DNA of 64,000 nucleotides. Origin: Pustulibacterium marinum. GTDB taxonomy: Bacteria > Bacteroidota > Bacteroidia > Flavobacteriales > Flavobacteriaceae. The stretch is from the NCBI RefSeq assembly GCF_900116665.1, contig NZ_FPBK01000012.1:1-64000 (forward strand). The letters run 5' to 3'. The notes below the pieces were generated by a model. The model saw only the letters and a list, made by a program, of their open reading frames with translations. It was not told the origin of the DNA and made no database searches. A program made the position numbers and the translations under genes. Positions 1 to 7,273 of this stretch are shown piece after piece; position 1 is the stretch's first letter; each line of letters opens with the position of its first letter.

Positions 1-37
1 ACACGTGTCACAATTTTGACACACCTAAAATAGAAAA

Positions 38-77
38 AAAGCTCGAAACCATTGTATTTCCTACCGTTTCGAGCTTT
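38..77 (-). terminator. Intrinsic terminator of the tRNA gene
   Basis: A perfect 12-bp inverted repeat (38-49 with 66-77, loop 50-65) lies just downstream of the tRNA on the minus strand. On that strand it is followed by a run of T (positions 40 down to 34), as in a rho-independent terminator. Confidence 0.8.
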
Positions 78-81
78 GGAG

Positions 82-155
82 TAGCGAAGACGGGAGTTGA
101 ACCCGTGACCTCAGGGTTATGAATCCTGCGCTCTAACCAACTGAGCTACCTCGCC
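82..155 (-). tRNA. tRNA-Met (anticodon CAT)
   Basis: On the minus strand the 74-nt sequence folds as a cloverleaf. The acceptor stem is GGCGAGG paired with CTTCGCT (one G-T at each of two positions), the D-arm carries AGCTCAGTTGGTTAGAGC, the anticodon loop is TTCATAA with anticodon CAT, and the T-arm carries GGGTTCAACTCCC. The discriminator is A, and CCA is not encoded. The first base pair and the absence of three G-C pairs at the anticodon stem argue against initiator tRNA. A lysidine-modified tRNA-Ile (also CAT) cannot be fully excluded by eye, but elongator Met is the better fit. Confidence 0.9.
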
Positions 156-183
156 ATTATTCATACATCCTTGAATGCGGGTG

Positions 184-213
184 CAAATATAAAACTAAAA
201 TTGATTCCTCCAA
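184..213 (-). promoter_or_regulatory. Bacteroidota-type promoter for tRNA-Met
   Basis: On the minus strand TTG (211-213) is followed after 19 bp by TATATTTG (184-191). This is an exact match to the TTG-N17-20-TAnnTTTG consensus of Bacteroidota. The -7 element ends 29 bp before the tRNA 5' end. Confidence 0.75.
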
Positions 214-251
214 ATGTAATTTTAAAAAATATTTTTAAAGAAAATTTAGTT

Positions 252-279
252 TTGAATTTTTAATTTATTGGCTATATTG
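252..279 (+). promoter_or_regulatory. Possible promoter of the START-like gene
   Basis: TTG (252-254) is followed after 18 bp by TATATTG (273-279). The spacing is right but the -7 element is one base short of the consensus. It lies 32 bp before the start codon at 311. Confidence 0.3.
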
Positions 280-310
280 TCGGACTTATAATAGAAATAA
301 AGGTTTTTAT

Positions 311-694
311 ATGGAAGAAAAAGTTAAGTACGAGTTAGAATTTGTGGTGCATTCATCACCATCATTGTTATATCAATATATATCAACTCCTTCTGGTTTG
401 TCGGAGTGGTTTGCAGACAATGTGAATTCACGTGGAGAAAAATTTACCTTTATTTGGGATGGTGCAGAAGAATATGCCAAACTGGTACGCAAAAAGAATG
501 GAGAATTGGTAAAGTTTAAATGGGAAGACAATGATGATGCTTACTTTTTTGAGATGAAAATCGTAGTTGACGAAATTACCAAAGATGTTTCATTGGTAGT
601 AACAGATTTTGCCGAAGAAGACGAAATGGATGAAGCAAAGATGCTTTGGGAAAATCAAATCTCAGATTTAAAACATGTATTAGGTTCAGCTTAG
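311..694 (+). CDS. START-like domain protein
   Basis: A 127-residue protein without signal peptide. It begins with a beta strand and helix (YELEFVVHSSPSLLYQYIS) followed by GLSEWFADNV. This is the pattern of the SRPBCC/START fold, and of the small stand-alone START-like family found throughout Flavobacteriia. Such folds form a cavity for hydrophobic ligands, but no ligand is known for this family. The acidic stretch near the C-terminus (EEDEMDEAK, about residues 98-106) is typical. It is transcribed alone: a strong terminator follows 26 bp after the stop codon. The family call is good; the function is unknown. Confidence 0.75.
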   Translation: MEEKVKYELEFVVHSSPSLLYQYISTPSGLSEWFADNVNSRGEKFTFIWDGAEEYAKLVRKKNGELVKFKWEDNDDAYFFEMKIVVDEITKDVSLVVTDFAEEDEMDEAKMLWENQISDLKHVLGSA

Positions 695-720
695 AAACTA
701 AATCATAATATTATATATTT

Positions 721-748
721 GCCCTGAAAATTTTTCAGGGCTTTTTTT
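721..748 (+). terminator. Intrinsic terminator abutting the next start codon
   Basis: A 9-bp stem (721-729 with 733-741) is followed by seven T (742-748). The ATG of the next gene starts at the very next base, 749, so this terminator also forms the untranslated region just before that gene. Confidence 0.8.
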
Positions 749-1594
749 ATGGTAAATTTTAACGGAACGATTCAGTCTACAAGTCAAAATCAATTAACTT
801 TTGATAACAGAGGTTTTAAATTTGGAGACGCACTTTTTGAAACTATTAGAGTAATCAATGGGAAAGTGATTTTTGCAGAGGAGCATTATCTACGATTAAT
901 GGCTTCTATGCGAATCTTACGAATGGAAATCCCAATGAGTTTTACCTTGGAATTTTTTGAAGCTGAAATTTTAAAGCTGATTGAAGCGCAACAATTATCA
1001 AAACTAGCGGTAAGAGTTCGGTTTAATGTATACAGAAACGATGGAGGTTTGTACACACCTAGCACAAATGATGTTTCTTATTATATAGAAGTAAAACGCC
1101 TTAAAAATCCATTTTACACTATTGATGATGCTGCTTATGAGGTGGATCTTTATAAAGATTTTTATAGTGCGCCAGGTTTGTTATCATCATTAAAAACCAA
1201 TAATAAATCACTACAAGTTGTGGGAAGTATTTTTGCCTCCGAAAATGATTTGCAGAACTGTTTATTGCTAAACACATCTAAGAATGTAGTAGAAGCTTTG
1301 AATGGAAACATATTTTTGTTAAAGAAAAATGTAATTAAAACGCCTCCAATTTTAGATGGTTGTATCAATGGAATTGCACGCAAGCAATTATTAAAGATTT
1401 TAAAGAATTTAGAAGGCTATACTTTAGAGGAAACTTCAATTTCTCCGTTTGAATTACAAAAGGCAGATGAACTATTTATAACCAACACAGTTATAGGTAT
1501 TCAACCAATTACCAAATACCGAAAAAAAACGTATACAACTGACTTTGCGAAAAGTTTAGTTGGAAAATTAAATGCAGCTGCCCGACTTTCTTAA
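749..1594 (+). CDS. Aminotransferase class IV (PabC-like aminodeoxychorismate lyase)
   Basis: A PLP-dependent fold-type IV enzyme of 281 residues. The N-terminus (MVNFNG, then NRGFKFGDALFETIR at 20-34) and the lysine in SLKTNN (Lys149), which should hold PLP, are typical of the PabC/branched-chain aminotransferase family. Length and N-terminus resemble PabC, which converts 4-amino-4-deoxychorismate to 4-aminobenzoate and pyruvate for folate synthesis. A D-amino-acid or branched-chain aminotransferase role cannot be excluded. The start at 749 fits family N-termini but lies directly after a terminator T-run and has no Shine-Dalgarno site. The stop overlaps the convergent yqgE gene by four bases. 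Confidence 0.75.
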   Translation: MVNFNGTIQSTSQNQLTFDNRGFKFGDALFETIRVINGKVIFAEEHYLRLMASMRILRMEIPMSFTLEFFEAEILKLIEAQQLSKLAVRVRFNVYRNDGGLYTPSTNDVSYYIEVKRLKNPFYTIDDAAYEVDLYKDFYSAPGLLSSLKTNNKSLQVVGSIFASENDLQNCLLLNTSKNVVEALNGNIFLLKKNVIKTPPILDGCINGIARKQLLKILKNLEGYTLEETSISPFELQKADELFITNTVIGIQPITKYRKKTYTTDFAKSLVGKLNAAARLS

Positions 1595-1606
1595 TTGAAA
1601 GTAGGG
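1581..1606. other. Hairpin spanning two convergent gene ends
   Basis: A 10-bp inverted repeat with one mismatch (1581-1590 with 1597-1606, loop TTAATT) is centred exactly on the overlapping stop codons of the aminotransferase and yqgE genes. There is no T-run on either side, so it is not a classic terminator. It could protect or pause both transcripts. Confidence 0.45.
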
Positions 1607-2154
1607 TCTTCCGGTGCGTTTGACCAGAGAAGATAATCACCGCCTAATTCTTCTATTTTCTCTTTCCATAGATTTTTAGAAGACTTTTTTATAAGGCTGC
1701 TATGCAGGTTATTTTTTGAAACCACCCAAGAGCTTGCAGAAAGTTCATCATTCAATTGGTTTGCAGCCCAACCTGAATATCCTAAAAAGAACTTGATATC
1801 GGAAATTTGAACAGCTCCTTTAGCAATCAAATCTATAATGCTTTCAAAATCGCCGCCCCAATAAATCCCTGAAGCTATTTCAATGCTATTTGGAATAAGT
1901 TGTGGGATTCTGTGTATAAAATATAGATTTTCCTGTTCTACAGGTCCTCCGTTATAAACCTTAAAACGATCGTCTTCAATTTCAGGAATGATTTCGCTTA
2001 ACTTAAAATCAAGAGGTTTATTTAATATAAAACCAACAGAGCCCAATGTACCGTGCTCGGCAAGTAAAACAACTGAACGATTAAAAGAAACATCACCAAT
2101 AATAGATGGTTCTGCTACAAGAAGTAATCCTTTTTCGGGTTTAAGTGCAACCAT
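1591..2154 (-). CDS. YqgE/AlgH family protein (UPF0301)
   Basis: 187 residues, the usual size of the family. Visible signatures are GLLLVAEPSI (9-18), FNRSVVLLAEH (24-34), GSVGFILNKPL (38-48), YNGGPVEQENLYFIH and IYWGGDFE, followed by FLGYSGWAANQL in the C-terminal half. The protein is cytosolic. The family is named after AlgH of Pseudomonas, but its molecular function is not established. It is convergent with the upstream aminotransferase gene (4-bp overlap). It lies downstream of HU on the same strand but is separated from it by a terminator, so it is probably transcribed separately. Confidence 0.9.
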   Translation of the reverse strand: MVALKPEKGLLLVAEPSIIGDVSFNRSVVLLAEHGTLGSVGFILNKPLDFKLSEIIPEIEDDRFKVYNGGPVEQENLYFIHRIPQLIPNSIEIASGIYWGGDFESIIDLIAKGAVQISDIKFFLGYSGWAANQLNDELSASSWVVSKNNLHSSLIKKSSKNLWKEKIEELGGDYLLWSNAPEDPTFN

Positions 2155-2231
2155 AAGCTATCGGGTTTTTCATAAACTTAGAAGATTTTCATGAAAATAG
2201 CAAGCAAATAAAAAAAAAGGTAGAAAATTAA

Positions 2232-2255
2232 AAAGCACCCAATCATGGGTGCTTT
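2232..2255 (-). terminator. Intrinsic terminator of the HU gene
   Basis: A perfect 10-bp stem (2232-2241 with 2246-2255, loop ATCA) is followed on the minus strand by T-rich sequence. It begins 27 bases after the HU stop codon. Confidence 0.85.
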
Positions 2256-2281
2256 CAAGATCTTTATACAAAAACTATAAA

Positions 2282-2554
2282 TTAGTTTACTGCGTCGCTT
2301 AATTCTGTTCCGGCTTTAAATTTAACTACTTTTTTAGCAGCAATTTTAATAGTTTCTCCGGTTTGTGGATTTCTACCATCTCTTGCTGATCTTTCAGATA
2401 CAGACCAAGAACCAAAACCTACTAATGAAACTTTTCCTCCACCTTTCAAAGTGCTTTCAACATTTCCTAAGAAAGATTCTAATGATTTTTTTGCAGCTGC
2501 TTTGGTGATTCCTGCGTCTGCTGCCATTGCGTCAATTAATTCTGTTTTATTCAT
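2282..2554 (-). CDS. hup: DNA-binding protein HU
   Basis: A 90-residue histone-like protein starting MNKTELIDAMAADAGITKA. The helical dimerisation part is followed by VSLVGFGSW, the beta-arm signature GRNPQTGETIKI (about 60-71) and a KVVKFKAGTELSDAVN tail. All match HU/IHF proteins of normal length. HU dimers bend and compact chromosomal DNA. The gene is monocistronic: a consensus promoter lies 55-84 bp upstream and a strong terminator follows. HU rather than IHF is favoured by the AARDGRNPQTG-type arm and by the general occurrence of HU in Bacteroidota. Confidence 0.95.
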   Translation of the reverse strand: MNKTELIDAMAADAGITKAAAKKSLESFLGNVESTLKGGGKVSLVGFGSWSVSERSARDGRNPQTGETIKIAAKKVVKFKAGTELSDAVN

Positions 2555-2608
2555 AAGTTTAAATTTAAAATTTTAATGATTGGTGTATTCTTAATAGTTT
2601 ACCGTTAA

Positions 2609-2638
2609 CAAATATAGAGGGATTTGCTTACTATGCAA
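2609..2638 (-). promoter_or_regulatory. Bacteroidota-type promoter of the HU gene
   Basis: On the minus strand TTG (2636-2638), 19 bp, then TATATTTG (2609-2616), an exact consensus match. The predicted leader is about 45-50 nt. Confidence 0.75.
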
Positions 2639-2732
2639 GTGTTTTCGTGGGAAATCCGATGAAATGTTCATAAGTTTATGGAAATGTTGATATTTGAACT
2701 TGCATATCTTAAAATTTTAAGAACCTTAGTGT

Positions 2733-3689
2733 TTACAAGGGTTTTCGCATTATGGCATTTTCAGAAAACGAAAATCCGTTAAGAACTGATTTAATATCCA
2801 TGCGTTTTTTTCCTGGTAGTTGAATTTCTTTCAGAAAAATGTAACCGTCTAAGGCGGAAACTTTTACCTCTTTTTTTGAAGCAATAAGGGTTCCTGGTTT
2901 TTCAGTAACATCAGTTTTTTCTTTAGATACTGTATATATTTTTACATTTAGTGATTCATTATCCTGCTCCAAAACCGTCCACGCCGTAGGGTAAGGACTC
3001 ATACCACGAACAAAATTGTAGATGTTTTCTACCGAATCTTCCCAGTTGATTAGACAAGTATCTTTATGAATTTTAAATGCATCTTTTGTAATTATAGAGT
3101 CGTCTTGAATTGTGGTGACAACGGATTCTTTTTCAATTTGTTGAACAGTATCTATAACCAGATTTGCGCCAACAGTCATTAATTTATCATGAAGTGTCCC
3201 GGCAGAATCTTTCTCGTCAATAATAACTTCTGATTGTTGAATCATAGCTCCGGTATCTATTTTTTCATCAATAAAAAAGGTGGTGACTCCTGTTTTTTCT
3301 TCTCCATTTATGATAGCCCAATTAATTGGAGCCGCTCCACGGTAATTGGGTAATAATGAAGCATGTAAATTAAAAGTTCCTAATTCGGGCATTTGCCAAA
3401 CAACCTTTGGTAACATTCTGAAAGCTACAACAATTTGTAGATTAGCATTCAAACTTTTTAATTCAGAAAGAAACGTTTCATCCTTAAGGTTGGTAGGTTG
3501 TAAAATGTGAAGGTTTTTACTTAGCGCATATTCTTTTACAGCAGAATGTTGCAACTTTCTTCCTCTTCCTGCAGGTTTGTCGGGTGCTGTAATTACACCT
3601 ACAACATTATAATTATGTTTTACCAATGCATCTAAAGTTGCAACAGCAAAATCGGGAGTTCCCATAAAAACTATTCTAAGGTCTTTCAT
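2733..3689 (-). CDS. fmt: Methionyl-tRNA formyltransferase
   Basis: 318 residues, normal length for Fmt. The enzyme transfers the formyl group of 10-formyltetrahydrofolate to Met-tRNA(fMet) for translation initiation. The N-terminal formyltransferase domain starts RIVFMGTPDFAVATL and carries APDKPAGRGRKL. The active-site block is FNLHASLLPNYRGAAPINWA (Asn and His are the expected catalytic residues), followed by DTGAMI. The C-terminal domain (about 205-318) has the tRNA-binding fold with GMSPYPTAWT. The start codon overlaps the recQ stop codon (ATGA), so translation is probably coupled to recQ. Confidence 0.95.
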   Translation of the reverse strand: MKDLRIVFMGTPDFAVATLDALVKHNYNVVGVITAPDKPAGRGRKLQHSAVKEYALSKNLHILQPTNLKDETFLSELKSLNANLQIVVAFRMLPKVVWQMPELGTFNLHASLLPNYRGAAPINWAIINGEEKTGVTTFFIDEKIDTGAMIQQSEVIIDEKDSAGTLHDKLMTVGANLVIDTVQQIEKESVVTTIQDDSIITKDAFKIHKDTCLINWEDSVENIYNFVRGMSPYPTAWTVLEQDNESLNVKIYTVSKEKTDVTEKPGTLIASKKEVKVSALDGYIFLKEIQLPGKKRMDIKSVLNGFSFSENAIMRKPL

Positions 3690-5584
3690 TTTATGTAATA
3701 TTCGTTTCTATCGTTGATATGTATCGTGTTTTCAGATAGCATTCTTTGTAAACTATCTATAATATGATCTTCTTTATATGTAAGCAAAGAACAAATGCTT
3801 TGAGATGTTAATGCTTTGGTTTGGATTTTTTTTAAAATATCATCTTTAATGATATCATAAAGGGCTGGTGTGGAATTCCTTTTTTGTGCTATACAAACTG
3901 AACAAATTCCGCAAGGTGTAGTATTTTTTTCGCCAAAATAGGAGAGAAGCTGAATACTTTTACAAACTTCATCATTATTAATAAAGTGAACTGTACTTTT
4001 CACTTGTTCTTTGATATGGTTTTGCTGAGCTAAAATTTGTTTAGCAATACCATTTATGGTTTGATCATCTTCTCTGGGAACCAAAAATAAAATTTCAGCA
4101 TCTGTTTTGGTGGCAGTATATTCTATTACATAATCTGCCTCTAATTGATTTAGAATGCTTTCTAATTGTGATACTTTCACGCCACATTTTTTTGCAATCA
4201 AATCTGGATTTATTTGAGTAGCGCCTTCAAAAATTCCTCCGTAGGTTCTAATGATGGCTTCCATTGGTTTTTGAAACAACGGATTTTTTCTCAAATATTC
4301 TTCATACACATAATATGAAACCGAAATATGAATGGTGTGTTTTTCTCTAAAATTTTCAGTTAAAGAAATAATAGAAAATTGATCTAACAGCTTTAAAGTT
4401 TGAAAAGTTTTCGCTTGCGGTAATTCGTATGTACTACAAAAATCATTGAATTGAAATGGATAATTTGTTTCGGTACCTTCACCAAAAGAAATCTGAAAGT
4501 AATTGTTCAGTTTTTTATAAATGTATTTGATCTCTTTTAAAGTAGGTAAAACGGAAATGTATTGTTTTATGGCTTGCTGTTCTTCAAACCTATTTTTTAG
4601 TAACACTGCAAATGCTTTTTTACCATCTCTTCCTCCACGACCGGCTTCTTGAAAATAGCTTTCAATACTATCAGGATAGGTTAAATGTATTACTGTTCGT
4701 ACATCGGGTTTGTCAATACCCATTCCAAAAGCATTGGTGGCCACCATAACTTGAATTTCGTTATGTAACCATTTTTGCAGCTTTTCGTTTTTCTCTTTTG
4801 TACTTAATCCACCATGAAAATATGCTGCTGCTATTTTTTCTTTTTGAAGTTTTTCTGAAATGTCTTTGGTAGCTTTTCTATTTCGAACATAAATAATAGA
4901 AGACCCCGGATTTTTTCTAAGAATTTGAATGGTTTTATAGATTACATTCTCGTCTTTAAAAGTCATGTAAGCAACATTGGGCCTAGCAAATGAACTTTTA
5001 AAAACCTTCGCATCTTTTATTCCAAGATTTTCTTGAATATCTTCTAAAACTTTAGGTGTGGCAGAAGCGGTAAGCGCTATGGTAGGTATTTCTGGAAATA
5101 ATTCCTTTAAAATATTACAGTTTCTATAAGCTGGCCTAAAGTCATTTCCCCATTGACTAATGCAGTGAGCTTCGTCAATTGCAATCAGCGAAACATTCAT
5201 TTGCTTTATGCGTTCTATCACAATTTCTTGCTGTAATCTTTCAGGAGAAATATACAGGAATTTGTAGTTTCCGTAAATGGCATTGTCAAGTAAGGAATCA
5301 AGCTCATTGCTAGAAATTCCACCAGTTAAAGCAATTGCTTTAATACCTTTTTCTTTGAGTTTTGTAACCTGTTCGTTGATCAAGGCGACCAAAGGAGAAA
5401 CCACAATACAAATACCTTCTTTTACCAGCGCAGGAACTTGAAAACAAATTGTTTTTCCACCGCCTGTAGGTAACAAAGCTACGGTGTTTTTGTTGTTTAA
5501 AACGGTATTGATGATATCCTCTTGAGTATCTCTAAAGGCATCAAATTGCCAGTATGTTTGTAAAACTTCAAGAGGAGTTTTCAT
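3686..5584 (-). CDS. recQ: ATP-dependent DNA helicase RecQ
   Basis: A 632-residue superfamily 2 helicase that unwinds DNA 3' to 5' in recombination and fork repair. Walker A TGGGKT (40-45), DEAH box (137-140), TASATP (motif III), the motif IV-VI region with ATNAFGMGIDKPDVR and QEAGRGGRDG, and a zinc-binding cysteine cluster (CKS...CGICSVC) in the RQC region are all visible. The C-terminal end after the zinc module is short and shows no clear HRDC domain. That sets it apart from the E. coli-type protein. It is the middle gene of a tightly coupled operon: its start shares one base with the stop of the upstream ATPase gene (TAATG), and its stop overlaps the fmt start (ATGA). Confidence 0.93.
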   Translation of the reverse strand: MKTPLEVLQTYWQFDAFRDTQEDIINTVLNNKNTVALLPTGGGKTICFQVPALVKEGICIVVSPLVALINEQVTKLKEKGIKAIALTGGISSNELDSLLDNAIYGNYKFLYISPERLQQEIVIERIKQMNVSLIAIDEAHCISQWGNDFRPAYRNCNILKELFPEIPTIALTASATPKVLEDIQENLGIKDAKVFKSSFARPNVAYMTFKDENVIYKTIQILRKNPGSSIIYVRNRKATKDISEKLQKEKIAAAYFHGGLSTKEKNEKLQKWLHNEIQVMVATNAFGMGIDKPDVRTVIHLTYPDSIESYFQEAGRGGRDGKKAFAVLLKNRFEEQQAIKQYISVLPTLKEIKYIYKKLNNYFQISFGEGTETNYPFQFNDFCSTYELPQAKTFQTLKLLDQFSIISLTENFREKHTIHISVSYYVYEEYLRKNPLFQKPMEAIIRTYGGIFEGATQINPDLIAKKCGVKVSQLESILNQLEADYVIEYTATKTDAEILFLVPREDDQTINGIAKQILAQQNHIKEQVKSTVHFINNDEVCKSIQLLSYFGEKNTTPCGICSVCIAQKRNSTPALYDIIKDDILKKIQTKALTSQSICSLLTYKEDHIIDSLQRMLSENTIHINDRNEYYIK

Positions 5585-6126
5585 TATAGATAATTGATTA
5601 CGTTGATGATAAAATCAGTACGTTCTTCTACGGTTCCAGTAGGTACTTCCATAAGTTCGTAGCCATAGGACTCGTATGTTTTCTTTAGATTTTCATGTAT
5701 TTTCAAAGCTTGATCGTAATTTTCATAACGTTCATTGTCTGAAATGTAGATGTCTTTCCATGGTGGTAAAATAAAAACAGTATCGTATACGTGATTTTTA
5801 CAAGAATCTACAAAGCTTTCGGGATATTCATCACCAATAAAATCCATATACGCCAAAACGTCATGAATTCCACGGTCTAGAAAAACCATTGTTTCATCTA
5901 ATTGTAAGGTTTGATTGTATTGTTCAACTCTTCCTTGCAATAGTTTTTCAGAGAATAAAAGCGGATGTGTTAAAAATAATTGTTCTATACCTTTTTTTCT
6001 CGCTTCTAGAATTACTTCTCTCGATATTTCTGGTAAACAATGAAATTTTCTCTTGAGAAGTTCATCGATAATTGATGTTTTTCCAGAACCCGGTCCTCCG
6101 GTTATTACAATTTTTTTCGGCTTCAT
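5584..6126 (-). CDS. P-loop ATPase (AAA_28 / NadR-kinase-like)
   Basis: 180 residues, cytosolic. The Walker A motif GGPGSGKTS is at residues 10-18. DRGIHDVLAYMDF and ILPPWKDIYISDNERYEN follow, a pattern of small P-loop kinase-like proteins of the AAA_28 type, related to the kinase domain of NadR. The substrate is unknown. It is the first gene of the operon with recQ and fmt and shares a base with the recQ start. A diverging promoter region separates it from the DUF493 gene. Confidence 0.75.
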   Translation of the reverse strand: MKPKKIVITGGPGSGKTSIIDELLKRKFHCLPEISREVILEARKKGIEQLFLTHPLLFSEKLLQGRVEQYNQTLQLDETMVFLDRGIHDVLAYMDFIGDEYPESFVDSCKNHVYDTVFILPPWKDIYISDNERYENYDQALKIHENLKKTYESYGYELMEVPTGTVEERTDFIINVINYL

Positions 6127-6154
6127 ATATCAAATCAATACTTATAATTGGGCG

Positions 6155-6186
6155 TAAAGGTACTTAATTTGTCAGTTCTGCTGCAA
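6155..6186 (-). promoter_or_regulatory. Possible promoter of the ATPase-recQ-fmt operon
   Basis: On the minus strand TTG (6184-6186), 21 bp, then TACCTTTA (6155-6162). The -7 element differs from TAnnTTTG in the last base and the spacer is one base long. Confidence 0.45.
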
Positions 6187-6198
6187 ACGGTATAACTC

Positions 6199-6232
6199 TT
6201 GCAAGCATATTACTTTAGAATAAGTATATTTG
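6199..6232 (+). promoter_or_regulatory. Likely promoter of the DUF493 gene
   Basis: TATATTTG (6225-6232) is a perfect -7 element. The nearest TTG (6199-6201) is 23 bp upstream, slightly far. The -7 element contains an in-frame TTG, which is why a longer reading frame from 6230 is not a credible start. Confidence 0.5.
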
Positions 6233-6250
6233 AACCCAATAAGAAATTTT

Positions 6251-6538
6251 ATGAGTACAGAAAAAGAAGCAGCATTTTATGATAGATTGAGAGAAGAATT
6301 AAACAATACTTCTTTATGGCCATCTGAATATTTATACAAATTTATTGTACCTACAAGCGAAGAAAAAATACAGCAAATTGAGTCTATTTTTGATAATAAA
6401 GGAGCTGTAATCACAACCAAACAATCTTCTGGTGGAAAATTTTCTAGTATTTCAATCAATCTAAAATTGAAAAATCCAGACGAAGTAATTTTCTTTTATA
6501 AAGAAGTTGGCAAAATAGAAGGTGTAATTTCTTTGTAA
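6251..6538 (+). CDS. DUF493 family protein (YbeD-like)
   Basis: 95 residues starting MSTEKEAAFYDRLREELNN. The protein ends with an ACT-like fold pattern: FIVPTSEEKIQQIESIF, a GGKFSSISI strand, then EVIFFYKEVGKIEGVISL. DUF493 proteins are small, conserved and of unclear role. The start is placed at the ATG at 6251. The in-frame TTG at 6230 lies inside the promoter -7 element. The next gene, DUF4290, follows after 59 bp. Confidence 0.8.
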   Translation: MSTEKEAAFYDRLREELNNTSLWPSEYLYKFIVPTSEEKIQQIESIFDNKGAVITTKQSSGGKFSSISINLKLKNPDEVIFFYKEVGKIEGVISL

Positions 6539-6597
6539 ATAAAGGAATTTTACTATTTTGCAGGTATACACTGAAGATTTTTTAATTCTACTACATT

Positions 6598-7257
6598 TTG
6601 ATAGATTCAATCGAATATAATACAGAGAGGGATTATTTGAGAATTCCTGAATATGGTCGCCATATCCAAAAAATGGTTAATCATTGCAAAGAAACTGAAG
6701 ACAGAGACGAACGTAATAAAATAGCTAAGGCTATCATAGGAGTGATGGGAAATTTAAATCCTCACTTAAGAGATGTTCCTGATTTTCAGCATAAACTTTG
6801 GGACCAGTTATTTATCATGGCAGACTTTGATTTAGATGTGGATTCTCCTTACCCACAACCGTCTGAAGAATTATATTTACAAAGACCTGAACCGCTAGCG
6901 TATCCTCAAAATCATCCAAAATATCGTTTCTACGGAAATAATATTAAAAGAATGATAGATGTATGCATAAGCTGGGAAGATGGAGATTTGAAGCAAGCAT
7001 TGAAATATAATATTGCCAACCATATGAAAAAAAGTTTCTTGAGTTGGAATAAAGATTCTGTGGAAGACGAAGTTATTTTCAAGCATTTATATGAACTTAG
7101 TGATGGACAAATAAATCTAGCTCGTTTTGAAGAAGACCTTACCGCAAGTTCAGATCTTTTAAGAACCAAACCAAAATCGCGTTCAAACAATAATAACTAC
7201 AAAAGTAAAAACAACCGTAATAACAAAGGAAAAAATTACGGTAAGAAACGCCATTAA
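6598..7257 (+). CDS. DUF4290 family protein
   Basis: 219 residues. The first 175 or so form a helical domain with the family's conserved opening (EYNTERDYLRIPEYGRHIQ, about residues 6-24). The tail (about 190-219) is a low-complexity stretch of Asn, Lys and Arg (KSRSNNNNYKSKNNRNNKGK) that looks suited to binding nucleic acid. The likely start is the TTG at 6598: the conserved N-terminal block lies before the first ATG (residue 26), so starting at that ATG would delete it. Function unknown. It lies directly upstream of murA (16-bp gap) and is probably cotranscribed with it. Confidence 0.75.
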   Translation: MIDSIEYNTERDYLRIPEYGRHIQKMVNHCKETEDRDERNKIAKAIIGVMGNLNPHLRDVPDFQHKLWDQLFIMADFDLDVDSPYPQPSEELYLQRPEPLAYPQNHPKYRFYGNNIKRMIDVCISWEDGDLKQALKYNIANHMKKSFLSWNKDSVEDEVIFKHLYELSDGQINLARFEEDLTASSDLLRTKPKSRSNNNNYKSKNNRNNKGKNYGKKRH

Positions 7258-7273
7258 TTAGTAAGTACACATC

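Noticed and set aside
6230-6250. N-terminal extension of the DUF493 gene from a TTG
   Set aside because: The TTG is part of a perfect -7 promoter element, so it would not be in the transcript.
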